Positions 9,495-17,726 of a stretch of 64,000 nucleotides of DNA are shown one piece after another. Positions within the stretch are counted from its first letter, which is position 1; each line of letters starts with the position of its first letter. The notes under the pieces are model-generated. The model saw only the letters and a program-made list of their open reading frames with translations, was not told the DNA's origin and did no database searches. The translations under genes were made by a program, and so were the position numbers. Origin of the DNA: Mycolicibacterium malmesburyense. GTDB taxonomy: Bacteria; Actinomycetota; Actinomycetes; Mycobacteriales; Mycobacteriaceae. Location: contig NZ_CVTB01000011.1 of the NCBI RefSeq assembly GCF_001050015.1, forward strand, positions 49,569 to 113,568, in the 5' to 3' direction.

Positions 9495-10616
9495 TCACCG
9501 CGCCAATTTCCACCTCCCGTCCCGGCTGAGCACCAGGCCACAGAGCTCGAGGGTCGCCAGTGGGCCCAGCACCTGCCGGGCGGGCAGACCGGAGGCCACC
9601 GCGATCTCCTCGGCAGTACGCCCGCCCCGGCGCGGAAGCGCGTCGTACACCCGTTTGTCGGTGTCGCTGAGCTCGTCCAGCGGTGAGGTCGGCCGTTCTT
9701 CGTCGGGCGCGAACTCCCCCATCCGGCCGACCAGTTCGACGACGTCGGCCGCACGCGTGACGAGTTGCGCCCCGCTGCGCAGCAGCGCGTGGCATCCGAC
9801 CGACGCCGACGACGTGACCGGCCCGGGCACCGCACACACCGGACGCCCGAGCGCCCGCGCCCAGGCCGCGGTGTTGGCGGCACCGCTCCGCGCGCCCGCC
9901 TCGACCACGACGGTCGCCCCACTCAGCGCGGCCACCAACCGGTTGCGAGTCAGGAACCGATGACGCGCCGGCCGCACACCGGGCGGATACTCGCTCAGCA
10001 GCAGACCCTGTTCGGCGACCCGTCTCAGCATCGCCGAATGCCCCGCCGGATACGGGACATCCACACCACCGGCGAGAACCGCGACCGTCACACCCTCCCC
10101 TGCCAGAGCCGCACGGTGCGCGGCGCCGTCGATGCCGTACGCGCCACCCGAGACCACCGCGACATCGCGTTCGACCAGGCCGGTCGCCAGATCGCCCGCG
10201 ACGAGCTCGCCGTATGCCGTCGCTGCCCGCGTCCCGACAATCGCGGCGGACCGGAAGGCCACCTCGTCGAGCGTGGCCGGACCAATCGCCCACAGCACCA
10301 TCGGTGCATGCGCCTGCGCGCGCAACCGGTGGGATGCTGCGCCGAAACCTCCGAACGACAGCAGCGGCCACTCGTCGTCCTCGCAGGTGATCAGCCTGCC
10401 GCCGAGCCGTGCCAACACATCCAGATCTCGGGCAGTGCAATCGATGTCGCGGCGCGCCTCGGCGTCACGGTCGACCTCCTCCCCCGCCATGGCGCGGCGC
10501 ACCCGGTCGGCGGCTTCCACCGCTCCGACCCGCTGCACGAGCGCCGCCAGTGCGGGACACGGGGGTTCGACGACGCGCGAAAGATATGCCCAGGCCTCGA
10601 TGACGGCGTCGGTCAT
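9495..10616 (-). CDS. dprA: DNA-processing protein DprA (Smf)
   Basis: The 373-aa protein has the Rossmann-like DprA core: AIVGTRAATAYG, SGGAYGIDGAAHRAAL, VAVLAGGVDVPYP, LLSEYPPG and RFLTRNRLVAALS. It is followed by a winged-helix C-terminal segment (about 300-373). DprA protects incoming single-stranded DNA and loads RecA. The ATG at 10616 overlaps the stop of the upstream comM-like gene as ATGA, showing translational coupling; the longer in-frame opening lies inside that neighbour and is rejected. Confidence 0.95.
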   Translation of the reverse strand: MTDAVIEAWAYLSRVVEPPCPALAALVQRVGAVEAADRVRRAMAGEEVDRDAEARRDIDCTARDLDVLARLGGRLITCEDDEWPLLSFGGFGAASHRLRAQAHAPMVLWAIGPATLDEVAFRSAAIVGTRAATAYGELVAGDLATGLVERDVAVVSGGAYGIDGAAHRAALAGEGVTVAVLAGGVDVPYPAGHSAMLRRVAEQGLLLSEYPPGVRPARHRFLTRNRLVAALSGATVVVEAGARSGAANTAAWARALGRPVCAVPGPVTSSASVGCHALLRSGAQLVTRAADVVELVGRMGEFAPDEERPTSPLDELSDTDKRVYDALPRRGGRTAEEIAVASGLPARQVLGPLATLELCGLVLSRDGRWKLAR

Positions 10617-12124
10617 AGCACACCTCCTGCCGGCCGGAAGCTCAACGCGGTGGTGACGTCCTCGAGAGCAGGCGACGTCCGCCCCGCGAGATCGCTCAAC
10701 GTCCACGCCACCCGCAGCGTGCGATCCATACCGCGGACGCTGAGCGTGCCGCGGTTCAACGCCGCCTCGAAGGGTTTCATCACCGCCTTCGGCAGTCGAA
10801 ACTTGCGCCGCAACAACGAGCCACGGACCTCGACGTTGGTGCGGATCCCGTAGGGCCGCCAGCGCTCGGCGGCGGCCGCTCGCGCCGCGGCCACCCGGGC
10901 CCGCACCGCATCGGTGGACTCACCGTCTTCGGCGACCATCGCACCCGCCCGCAGCGAGTGCATCCGCACGTACAGATCGACCCGGTCGAGCAGCGGACCG
11001 GACAGCTTGCCGAGGTATCGCCGTTTCTCGTGGCCGGTGCAGACACAGTCCCGCGGGTCGGGACGGGCGCACGGGCATGGGTTCGCGGCCAGCACCAGCT
11101 GGAAACGGGCCGGATACCTGGCGACGCCGTCGCGGCGGGCGAGGCGGATTTGGCCGTCCTCCAACGGTGTTCGCAAGGCCTCGAGGACGCTGCTGCCGAT
11201 CTCGGCGCACTCGTCGAGAAACAGGACGCCGCGATGCGCGCGACTGACCGCGCCGGGGCGGGCCATCCCCGACCCGCCGCCGACCATCGCCGCCACGCTC
11301 GACGTGTGGTGCGGCGCGACGAAGGGCGGTCGGGTGATGAGCGGCGTGTCCCCGGACAGCAGCCCCGCCACCGAATGGATCGCCGTGACCTCCAGGGCCT
11401 CGCTGTCGGACAGCGGCGGCAGCAGACCGGGAAGACGCTGCGCGAGCATCGTTTTCCCAATACCCGGCGGCCCGGTGAGCATGAGGTGATGGCCCCCGGC
11501 CGCGGCCACCTCGACGGCGTAGCGCGCCTCGGACTGGCCTATGACATCGGCGAGGTCGGCGAGCGGTTCGGGTTGCGAGGACGGGGACGCGATGCGCGGT
11601 TCGAGTCGCGCCTTACCCCTGATCCAGGACTTCAGCTGACCGAGCGTCCGCACTCCCCACACCTCGATACCGTCGACCAGGCTGGCTTCGGCGAGGTTTC
11701 CCATGGGGACCACGGCTGCCGGCCAGCCCTCCCGCTGGGCGGCCAGCACCGCGGGGAGGATGCCCTTGACCGGCCGGACCCGCCCGTCAAGGGCCAATTC
11801 GCCGAGCAGCACGGTTTTCTCGAGCCGCGGCCACTCTTCCTTGGCGTCCGCCGACAGCACCGACATCGCCAACGCCAGGTCGTAGACCGAACCCATCTTC
11901 GGCAACGTCGCCGGTGAGAGCGCCAGCGTCAGCCGGGCTTTGGGCCACTCGCTCTTACAGTTGGTGATCGCCGCGCGAACACGGTCGCGTGACTCCTGCA
12001 GCGCCGCATCGGGCAGACCAACTAGATGCACGCTGGGCAGCCCGCCGCCGATGTCGGCCTCGATCTCGACGATCTGACCGTCGAGCGCGGTGACCGCGAC
12101 CGAATACGCCCGCCCCAGCGCCAT
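10613..12124 (-). CDS. YifB/ComM-family AAA+ ATPase (Mg-chelatase-like)
   Basis: The 503-aa protein has the ComM/YifB layout: an N-terminal Lon-protease-like fold (1-170; VEIEADIGGGLPSVHLVGLPD), a Mg-chelatase-type AAA+ core with Walker A GPPGIGKTM and Walker B LFLDECAEI, and a C-terminal helical lid. ComM is known as a helicase for branch migration in natural transformation; in mycobacteria its role is unproven. ATG at 12124 abuts the TAG of yraN directly, so yraN, comM and dprA form one operon. Confidence 0.94.
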   Translation of the reverse strand: MALGRAYSVAVTALDGQIVEIEADIGGGLPSVHLVGLPDAALQESRDRVRAAITNCKSEWPKARLTLALSPATLPKMGSVYDLALAMSVLSADAKEEWPRLEKTVLLGELALDGRVRPVKGILPAVLAAQREGWPAAVVPMGNLAEASLVDGIEVWGVRTLGQLKSWIRGKARLEPRIASPSSQPEPLADLADVIGQSEARYAVEVAAAGGHHLMLTGPPGIGKTMLAQRLPGLLPPLSDSEALEVTAIHSVAGLLSGDTPLITRPPFVAPHHTSSVAAMVGGGSGMARPGAVSRAHRGVLFLDECAEIGSSVLEALRTPLEDGQIRLARRDGVARYPARFQLVLAANPCPCARPDPRDCVCTGHEKRRYLGKLSGPLLDRVDLYVRMHSLRAGAMVAEDGESTDAVRARVAAARAAAAERWRPYGIRTNVEVRGSLLRRKFRLPKAVMKPFEAALNRGTLSVRGMDRTLRVAWTLSDLAGRTSPALEDVTTALSFRPAGGVL

Positions 12125-12493
12125 CTACCCCACCCCCACGTAATGCGTGATCTCCGGGGTGCGGCGCCGCCCGATCCGCACCCCCACCACATCGAGACGC
12201 ACCTGCGACCAGCGGGTGTCCTGAGCGGCCAGCCACAGCCCGGCGAGTCGCCGTAGCCGGCGCACCTTCTGCGGCGTCACGGCCTCCTCGACGCCGCCGA
12301 ACCGGTCGCTCGTGCGGGTCTTCACCTCCACGAACACCACGGTGCGGGCCGTCTCGTCGGCGGCGACCACATCCAGCTCCCCATACCGGCAGCGCCAGTT
12401 GCGCTCGAGCACCCGCAGCCCCAGCGACCGCAGATGGTCGACCGCCAATTGCTCTCCCAGCGCGCCGATCTCGGCGCGCGTCCACGAACTCAT
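12125..12493 (-). CDS. YraN family (UPF0102) nuclease-like protein
   Basis: The 122-aa protein is a UPF0102 member with a restriction-endonuclease-like fold: GALGEQLAVDHLRSLG, ERNWRCRYGELDVVA and VFVEVKTRTSDRFGG, giving the E/D...EVK catalytic-type arrangement. Its cellular role is unsettled. The ATG at 12493 begins MSSWTRAEIG, the usual family start. It is the first gene of the yraN-comM-dprA operon and marks the left border of the accessory island, because in M. tuberculosis fdhD and fdhF follow here instead. Confidence 0.92.
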   Translation of the reverse strand: MSSWTRAEIGALGEQLAVDHLRSLGLRVLERNWRCRYGELDVVAADETARTVVFVEVKTRTSDRFGGVEEAVTPQKVRRLRRLAGLWLAAQDTRWSQVRLDVVGVRIGRRRTPEITHYVGVG

Positions 12494-12631
12494 GGCTCCA
12501 CGTTCGAGCAGGCGACCGACACCTCGACCACACCAGGCCCCGCGAATCGGCCGCCCATCCCCAACCCCGACTTCATCCACAGATTCGGCCGGTGCCGTTT
12601 CGCCCACGTCAAAAAGCGGGTACAGGTCGGC

Positions 12632-13450
12632 ATGACCGACAACTCGTTACACGGCGTCGCCGACCGCGCCACCGAAAGCGATGCCTTCGAATACACCGCG
12701 CGTGCCGGATTCGCGGTCAGCGGCGTCCTCCATCTGCTCGTCGGCTATCTGATCCTGCGCATCGCCCTCGGGTCCGGCGGCAACGCCGACCAGTCGGGTG
12801 CGCTGGCTACGCTCGCGCAACAGAGCTTCGGTGCAGTGCTCCTGTGGCTCGTCGCCGTAGGACTGCTGGCGCTGGGGTTGTGGCGCGTTGCCGAAGCGGT
12901 CGTCGGTCCGAGACCCGGCGAGGGATCGGGCCGATTCAACGACGACACCCCGGCCTGGAAGCGGGTGAAATCGCTCGGTCTCGCCGCGGTCAACTTCGCC
13001 ATCGCCTTCTCCGCGGCCCGCTTCGCCATGGGCAGCGGCCAGCAGAGCTCGCAGCAGAACGCGGGCCTCAGCGCGCAGATGATGCAATCCGGCTGGGGTA
13101 AGGCCGTGCTGATCGCGGTCGCACTCGGCCTGATCGCGGTCGGCGGCTACCACGTCTACAAGGGTGTGACGAAGAAGTTCTTCAAGGACCTGCGCACCAC
13201 CGGTGGCACCGGCGTCACCGCGGTCGGGATCACCGGCTACGCCGCGAAGGGCCTGGTCCTCGCGGGAGCGGGTGTGCTCGTCATCGTGGCCACCCTGCAG
13301 GCCGACCCCGCCAAGGCGACGGGGCTGGACGCCGCGGTCAAGACGCTCGGACAGGCGCCGTTCGGCAAGATCCTTCTCGTCCTCGCGGCCGTCGGCATCG
13401 CCGCGTTCGGCGCCTACAACCTCGTCCGCGCCCGCAACGGGCGGATGTGA
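12632..13450 (+). CDS. DUF1206 integral membrane protein
   Basis: The 272-aa protein is a DUF1206 member with three internally similar two-helix units, about six membrane segments in all (around residues 18-38, 60-80, 100-120, 145-165, 190-215 and 235-258). Each unit has a FAxxG/YxxKG-type start (RAGFAVSGVLHL, GLAAVNFAIAF, GYAAKGLVLAG). Function is unknown. ATG at 12632 is used because it begins at the first unit; the longer frame overlaps the yraN start region. Its stop touches that of the convergent hemophore-like gene. Confidence 0.88.
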   Translation: MTDNSLHGVADRATESDAFEYTARAGFAVSGVLHLLVGYLILRIALGSGGNADQSGALATLAQQSFGAVLLWLVAVGLLALGLWRVAEAVVGPRPGEGSGRFNDDTPAWKRVKSLGLAAVNFAIAFSAARFAMGSGQQSSQQNAGLSAQMMQSGWGKAVLIAVALGLIAVGGYHVYKGVTKKFFKDLRTTGGTGVTAVGITGYAAKGLVLAGAGVLVIVATLQADPAKATGLDAAVKTLGQAPFGKILLVLAAVGIAAFGAYNLVRARNGRM

Positions 13451-13819
13451 CTATTCGCCCATCGCCTCGAACAGCGTCGCCAACTGACCCGGGCTGACCG
13501 CGATACCGCACTGCGCCCGCATATCGGTCAACGGCGCCGCGATCCCCCGCAGGTCGAGGTACTCGTTGGGATGGGCGGTGAAGTAGGCGCGCACGGCGGC
13601 GCGGGCGTCCTGCGGCGGTTGCGTCGCCGCCGCGGTCAGCACCTCGTTGGCACCGGGATGCGACTCCAGATAGCCGCCAGCCTGGTTGAGCACCCCGCTG
13701 GCCGTCGTCGCCAGGCCACTGGCCGTGCACGGGGCGGCGGTCGCCGTTGGGGCGGACGTAAGGGCACCCGCCGCGAGCATCGCTCCGCAGAGCAGTCCCG
13801 GAATCTTGGATCCGTTCAT
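13451..13819 (-). CDS. secreted hemophore-related heme-binding protein
   Basis: The 122-aa protein has a signal peptide (about 1-28, ending TATA-AP) and a small helical domain with one Cys pair (APCTASGL and RAQCGIAV) and the pattern YLESHPGANEVLT...YFTAHPNEYLDLRGIAAPL. This is the layout of the mycobacterial Rv0203-type hemophore family, which moves heme outside the cytoplasm. ATG at 13819 is preceded by GGAGGACGG. It is divergent from the iron importer operon, with the IdeR-box candidate in between. Confidence 0.85.
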   Translation of the reverse strand: MNGSKIPGLLCGAMLAAGALTSAPTATAAPCTASGLATTASGVLNQAGGYLESHPGANEVLTAAATQPPQDARAAVRAYFTAHPNEYLDLRGIAAPLTDMRAQCGIAVSPGQLATLFEAMGE

Positions 13820-14021
13820 GCGTCCGTCCTCGGAGTCCGTGCCGACGGGGCTGCGCGTCCCCGATCGAGGCAAACGTACCGCGCCTGCGGCGGCCCGGCA
13901 GGGCTGTGCGGAGAAGGGAGAAGAGACGGCGTCGAGCCACGCCCGATGTGCCCGATTCGCGGGCGGCCGCATCCAATCGCGGGACAGGCAGCGAATCCGG
14001 AGGCCGAGAAGGGTATGTTCA

Positions 14022-14040
14022 TTAGGTAATCCTCAGCTAA
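14022..14040 (+). promoter_or_regulatory. IdeR box candidate upstream of iron transporter operon
   Basis: The sequence TTAGGTAATCCTCAGCTAA agrees with the mycobacterial IdeR consensus TTAGGTTAGGCTAACCTAA at 14 of 19 positions by hand count, with both outer half-sites largely intact. It lies 42 bases upstream of the ATG of the substrate-binding protein gene, a position where iron-loaded IdeR would repress. It could also act on the divergent hemophore gene about 200 bases away. Confidence 0.7.
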
Positions 14041-14082
14041 AGACTGCGTCCTGACCTGCACGTACCGCGAAAGGACCCCCGC

Positions 14083-15099
14083 ATGCGACCACGGTGGAGG
14101 CTGATCGCCGCCGTCCTGTCCACCCTCGCCCTCACGGCCACCGCCACGGGCTGCTCGGATTCGGGCGAGAGCGACGAGCTGCTGATCTACAACGCTCAGC
14201 ACGAGTCACTGACCAAGGAGTGGATCGACGCCTTCACCAAGGAGACCGGTATCAAGGTCACCTACCGCCAGGGCGGCGACACCGAACTCGGCAACCAGCT
14301 TGTGGCCGAAGGGAAAGCATCGCCGGCCGACGTGTTCCTGACCGAGAACTCCCCCGCGATGGCCGCGGTCGAGCGCGCCGGGTTGTTCGCCGAACTCACG
14401 CCCGAGACGCTCGATCAGGTGCCGCCGCAATACCGTCCGCCGTCGGGCAACTGGACCGGTGTGGCCGCGCGCAGCACCGTTTTCGTCTACAACACCTCCC
14501 GGTTGCAGCCCGACCAATTGCCGAAGTCGCTGCTCGACCTGCAGCAGCCGGAGTGGAAGGGCCGGTGGGGTGCGCCACCGACCAAGGCCGACTTCCAGGC
14601 GATCGTCTCGGCGCTGCTCCAGTTGAAGGGCGAGCCCGCGACCGCACAGTGGCTGGCCGCGATGAAGGCCAACGCCAAGCTCTACAGCGACAACATCGCC
14701 ACGCTCAAGGCCGTCAACGCCGGTGAGGTCGACGGCGGGGTGATCTACCACTACTACTGGTTCCGCGATCAGTCGAAAACCAAAGAAATGAGCGGCAATA
14801 CCGCGCTGCACTATTTCAAGAACGAGGATCCGGGCGCCTTCGTCAGCCTGTCCGGCGGTGGCGTGCTCGCATCGACCGACCGGATGGACCAGGCCCAGCA
14901 GTTCATCCGGTTCATCACGGGCAAGGCGGGCCAGGAGGTGCTCGAGAAGGGCACCTCGTTCGAATATCCCGTCGCCAGTGGCGTGCCCGCGAATCCGGCT
15001 CTGCCCCCGCTGGACACGCTGCAGGCGCCCAATGTCGACCCGTCGAACCTCGACGCACAGAAGGTCACCGACCTGATGACGAAAGCCGGCTTGTTGTAG
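14083..15099 (+). CDS. ferric-iron ABC transporter substrate-binding lipoprotein (FbpA-like)
   Basis: The 338-aa protein starts with a lipoprotein signal peptide whose lipobox is TATGC (Cys24), so it is anchored outside the membrane. The mature part is a class II periplasmic-binding fold of the FbpA type: LLIYNAQHESLTKEW, RQGGDTELGNQL, ADVFLTENSPAM. The cluster YHYYWFRDQ near residues 222-230 supplies the consecutive tyrosines that bind Fe(III) in this family. RBS AAAGGA precedes ATG 14083. It is the first gene of the operon behind the IdeR-box candidate. Confidence 0.93.
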   Translation: MRPRWRLIAAVLSTLALTATATGCSDSGESDELLIYNAQHESLTKEWIDAFTKETGIKVTYRQGGDTELGNQLVAEGKASPADVFLTENSPAMAAVERAGLFAELTPETLDQVPPQYRPPSGNWTGVAARSTVFVYNTSRLQPDQLPKSLLDLQQPEWKGRWGAPPTKADFQAIVSALLQLKGEPATAQWLAAMKANAKLYSDNIATLKAVNAGEVDGGVIYHYYWFRDQSKTKEMSGNTALHYFKNEDPGAFVSLSGGGVLASTDRMDQAQQFIRFITGKAGQEVLEKGTSFEYPVASGVPANPALPPLDTLQAPNVDPSNLDAQKVTDLMTKAGLL

Positions 15100-16680
15100 G
15101 TGGTCGCCGCCGCTCCCCCCGTACCCCCACCCGCGGCGCCGGCTTCGCGGTCGGACAAGACGGCTCGCCCGGGCCCCCTGGTGTCGGCCACGGTCGCGAT
15201 TCTCGTTGCCGCGACGTGTATTCCGCTGGGATACGTGGCGTGGGCGACGGTCTCGGTGGGCTGGACGCGGGCCTACGAGCTCGTCGTGCGTCCGCGCGTG
15301 GGCGAGCTGCTCGTCAACACGGTCGCTCTGGTCCTCATCACCGTTCCGCTGTGCGTGGTGATTGGGGTCGGCACGGCCTGGTTGGTGGAACGAACGGATT
15401 TGCCGGGGCGCATGTTCTGGCGTCCGCTGTTCGTTGCACCGCTTGCCGTTCCGGCGTTCGTCAACAGTTACGCCTGGGTCGGGGTGATCCCGTCACTGCA
15501 CGGTCTCACCGCCGGGGTGCTGATCACCACCCTGTCCTACTTTCCCTTCATGTACCTGCCGGTCGCCGCGACACTGCGTAGGCTCGATCCCGCCATCGAG
15601 GAGTCGGCCCGCGCGCTGGGATCGGGTTCGGCGGAAGTGTTCGCGCGCATCGTCCTTCCTCAGCTGCGGCTCGCGATCCTCGGAGGCGCGCTGCTGGTAG
15701 GGGTGCACCTGCTCGCCGAATTCGGTGCGTTCGCCATGGTGCGGTTCGACACCTTCACCGTCGCGATCTTCCAGCAGTTTCAGGCCACGTTCGACGGAGC
15801 GGCGGGCAGCATGCTCTCCGGCGTGCTGGTGCTGCTGTGCCTGGCGTTGCTTGTCAGTGAGGCCGCCGCTAGGGGCAACGCCCGCTTCGCGCGGATCGGT
15901 TCGGGCGCCCCGCGGGCGGCCACCCCGATCCGTCTGCGCCGCAGCGTGATTCCGGCAACTCTGACGCTGACGGCGCTGGCGGTGCTGGCCATCGGGGTGC
16001 CGGTCGGAACCATCGCCCGGTGGCTGTATCGGGGCGGCGCCCGCGTCTGGGACGTCGACGCGATCCTGACGGCGTTGGGCCAGACCATCGGTTTGGCTTC
16101 CGCAGCAGCGGTCCTGACGACGGTCCTCGCGTTCCCGGTCGCCTGGGTCGCGGTGCGGTCGAGCGGTGTGCTTGCCCGCGTCGTCGAAGGCGCGAACTAC
16201 GTGACCAGTTCGCTGCCCGGTATCGTCACCGCGCTGGCGCTGGTGACCGTCACGATCCACTTCGTGCGCCCGCTGTATCAGAGCGTGGCGTTGATCGTGT
16301 TCGCTTACGTCCTGCTGTTCATGCCCCGCGCACTTGTCAACGTCCGCGCGGGCCTCGCCCAGGTCCCGCCGAGCCTGGAGGAGGCGGCACGGTCGCTGGG
16401 CAGTTCCCCGGCGGCGACGTTCTTCCGGGTGACGCTGCGGTTGACCGCGCCCGCCGCGGCGGCAGGCGCCTCGCTGGTGTTCGTGGCCGTGGCGACCGAA
16501 CTCACCGCCACCCTGCTGCTCGCGCCCACCGGCACCCGCACCCTGGCGATGATGTTCTGGTCGTTCTCCAGCGAGCTGGATTACGCCGCCGCCGCACCGT
16601 ACGCGCTGGTGCTCGTGGTGCTGGCGATCCCGGTGACATTGCTGCTGTACCGGCAGTCGACGAAGGCGGCGGCACTGTGA
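15100..16680 (+). CDS. ferric-iron ABC transporter permease (fused FbpB type)
   Basis: The 526-aa protein has about twelve membrane helices in two homologous halves, each with the ABC permease EAA loop: EESARALGSGSAEVFARIVLP near 167-187 and EEAARSLGSSPAATFFRVTL near 427-446. It forms the iron channel on its own. GTG at 15100 follows the TAG of the binding-protein gene with no spacer, so the two are coupled. Its stop overlaps the ATPase gene start. Confidence 0.93.
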   Translation: MVAAAPPVPPPAAPASRSDKTARPGPLVSATVAILVAATCIPLGYVAWATVSVGWTRAYELVVRPRVGELLVNTVALVLITVPLCVVIGVGTAWLVERTDLPGRMFWRPLFVAPLAVPAFVNSYAWVGVIPSLHGLTAGVLITTLSYFPFMYLPVAATLRRLDPAIEESARALGSGSAEVFARIVLPQLRLAILGGALLVGVHLLAEFGAFAMVRFDTFTVAIFQQFQATFDGAAGSMLSGVLVLLCLALLVSEAAARGNARFARIGSGAPRAATPIRLRRSVIPATLTLTALAVLAIGVPVGTIARWLYRGGARVWDVDAILTALGQTIGLASAAAVLTTVLAFPVAWVAVRSSGVLARVVEGANYVTSSLPGIVTALALVTVTIHFVRPLYQSVALIVFAYVLLFMPRALVNVRAGLAQVPPSLEEAARSLGSSPAATFFRVTLRLTAPAAAAGASLVFVAVATELTATLLLAPTGTRTLAMMFWSFSSELDYAAAAPYALVLVVLAIPVTLLLYRQSTKAAAL

Positions 16681-17726
16681 GCATCCTCGAAACCCACGGC
16701 CTGGCCAAGGCTTTCAACGGTCACATGGTGCTCGACCACATCGACCTGGAACTGCGGGCGGGCACCATCACCGCAGTCGTCGGGGCGTCGGGATGCGGCA
16801 AGACCACCCTGCTTCGCTTGATCGCCGGCTTCGAGACACCGGACGACGGGATCGTCGTCATCGACGGTCGCCAGGTGGCGGGCCCGGGCAGATGCGTGGC
16901 GCCGCACCGGCGTGCGGTCGGTTACGTCGCGCAGGACGGCGCGCTGTTCCCCCACCTGACGGTGGGCCAGAACATCGCCTACGGCCTGGACGGGTCCCCG
17001 CGCCGGGCCGAGATCCGCGACCGGGTCGGCGAACTGCTCGAGACGGTCTCGCTGGACCCCTCCTTCGCAACGCGCCGACCCCACGAACTCTCGGGTGGCC
17101 AGCAGCAGCGGGTGGCTCTCGCGAGGGCGCTTGCCCGCAAACCGGTCGTGATGTTGCTCGACGAACCGTTCAGCGCGCTCGACACCGGCCTGCGGGCGTC
17201 CACGCGAAAAGCGGTCGCCCGCCTGCTGACCGACGCCGGTGTCACCACCCTGCTGGTCACCCACGACCAGGAGGAGGCGCTGTCGGTCGCCGACCAGGTG
17301 GCGGTCATGCGTGACGGTCGCTTCACGCAGGTCGGACCGCCGCAGGAGGTGTACCGGCATCCCACCGACCATTTCACCGCCGCGTTCCTCGGCGACTGCA
17401 TATCGCTGCCCTGCACCGTCACCGACGGCGTCGCAGAATGTGCACTCGGACGAATTCCCGTGCACAACACGGACTCCCGCCCGACCGGAGCTGCGACGCT
17501 GTTGCTGCGGCCCGAACAGCTCGTGGCGACCGTGGTGTCCGACACCGAGCGGCTCGAAGGCGTCGGGACCGTGCTGGCGGTCGAGTTCCTCGGCCACGAC
17601 GTGCTGTTGACCGTCGACCCCGCCGGCGACGCCGAGCCGATCATCGTGCGCCAGCACAGCCTCGAGCCGCCTGCGGTCGACGCGAAGGTCCACATCCGAG
17701 TCCTCGGCAGCGGAGTGGCGCTGTGA
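16677..17726 (+). CDS. ferric-iron ABC transporter ATPase (FbpC-like)
   Basis: The 349-aa protein is a complete ABC ATPase: Walker A GASGCGKTT near 36-44, signature LSGGQQQR near 138-145, Walker B VVMLLDEPFSALD near 155-167 and H-loop THDQEEA. A C-terminal TOBE-like extension (about 235-349) is typical of the CysA/FbpC group. Start GTG at 16677 lies in a GTGA overlap with the permease stop; the longer open frame upstream is inside the permease gene. Third gene of the iron operon. Confidence 0.94.
   Translation: MSILETHGLAKAFNGHMVLDHIDLELRAGTITAVVGASGCGKTTLLRLIAGFETPDDGIVVIDGRQVAGPGRCVAPHRRAVGYVAQDGALFPHLTVGQNIAYGLDGSPRRAEIRDRVGELLETVSLDPSFATRRPHELSGGQQQRVALARALARKPVVMLLDEPFSALDTGLRASTRKAVARLLTDAGVTTLLVTHDQEEALSVADQVAVMRDGRFTQVGPPQEVYRHPTDHFTAAFLGDCISLPCTVTDGVAECALGRIPVHNTDSRPTGAATLLLRPEQLVATVVSDTERLEGVGTVLAVEFLGHDVLLTVDPAGDAEPIIVRQHSLEPPAVDAKVHIRVLGSGVAL

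Noticed and set aside
7804..9963. 719-codon open frame on the plus strand
   Set aside because: It is the antisense shadow of the lactate monooxygenase, viuB and dprA genes; no domain is visible in the translation.
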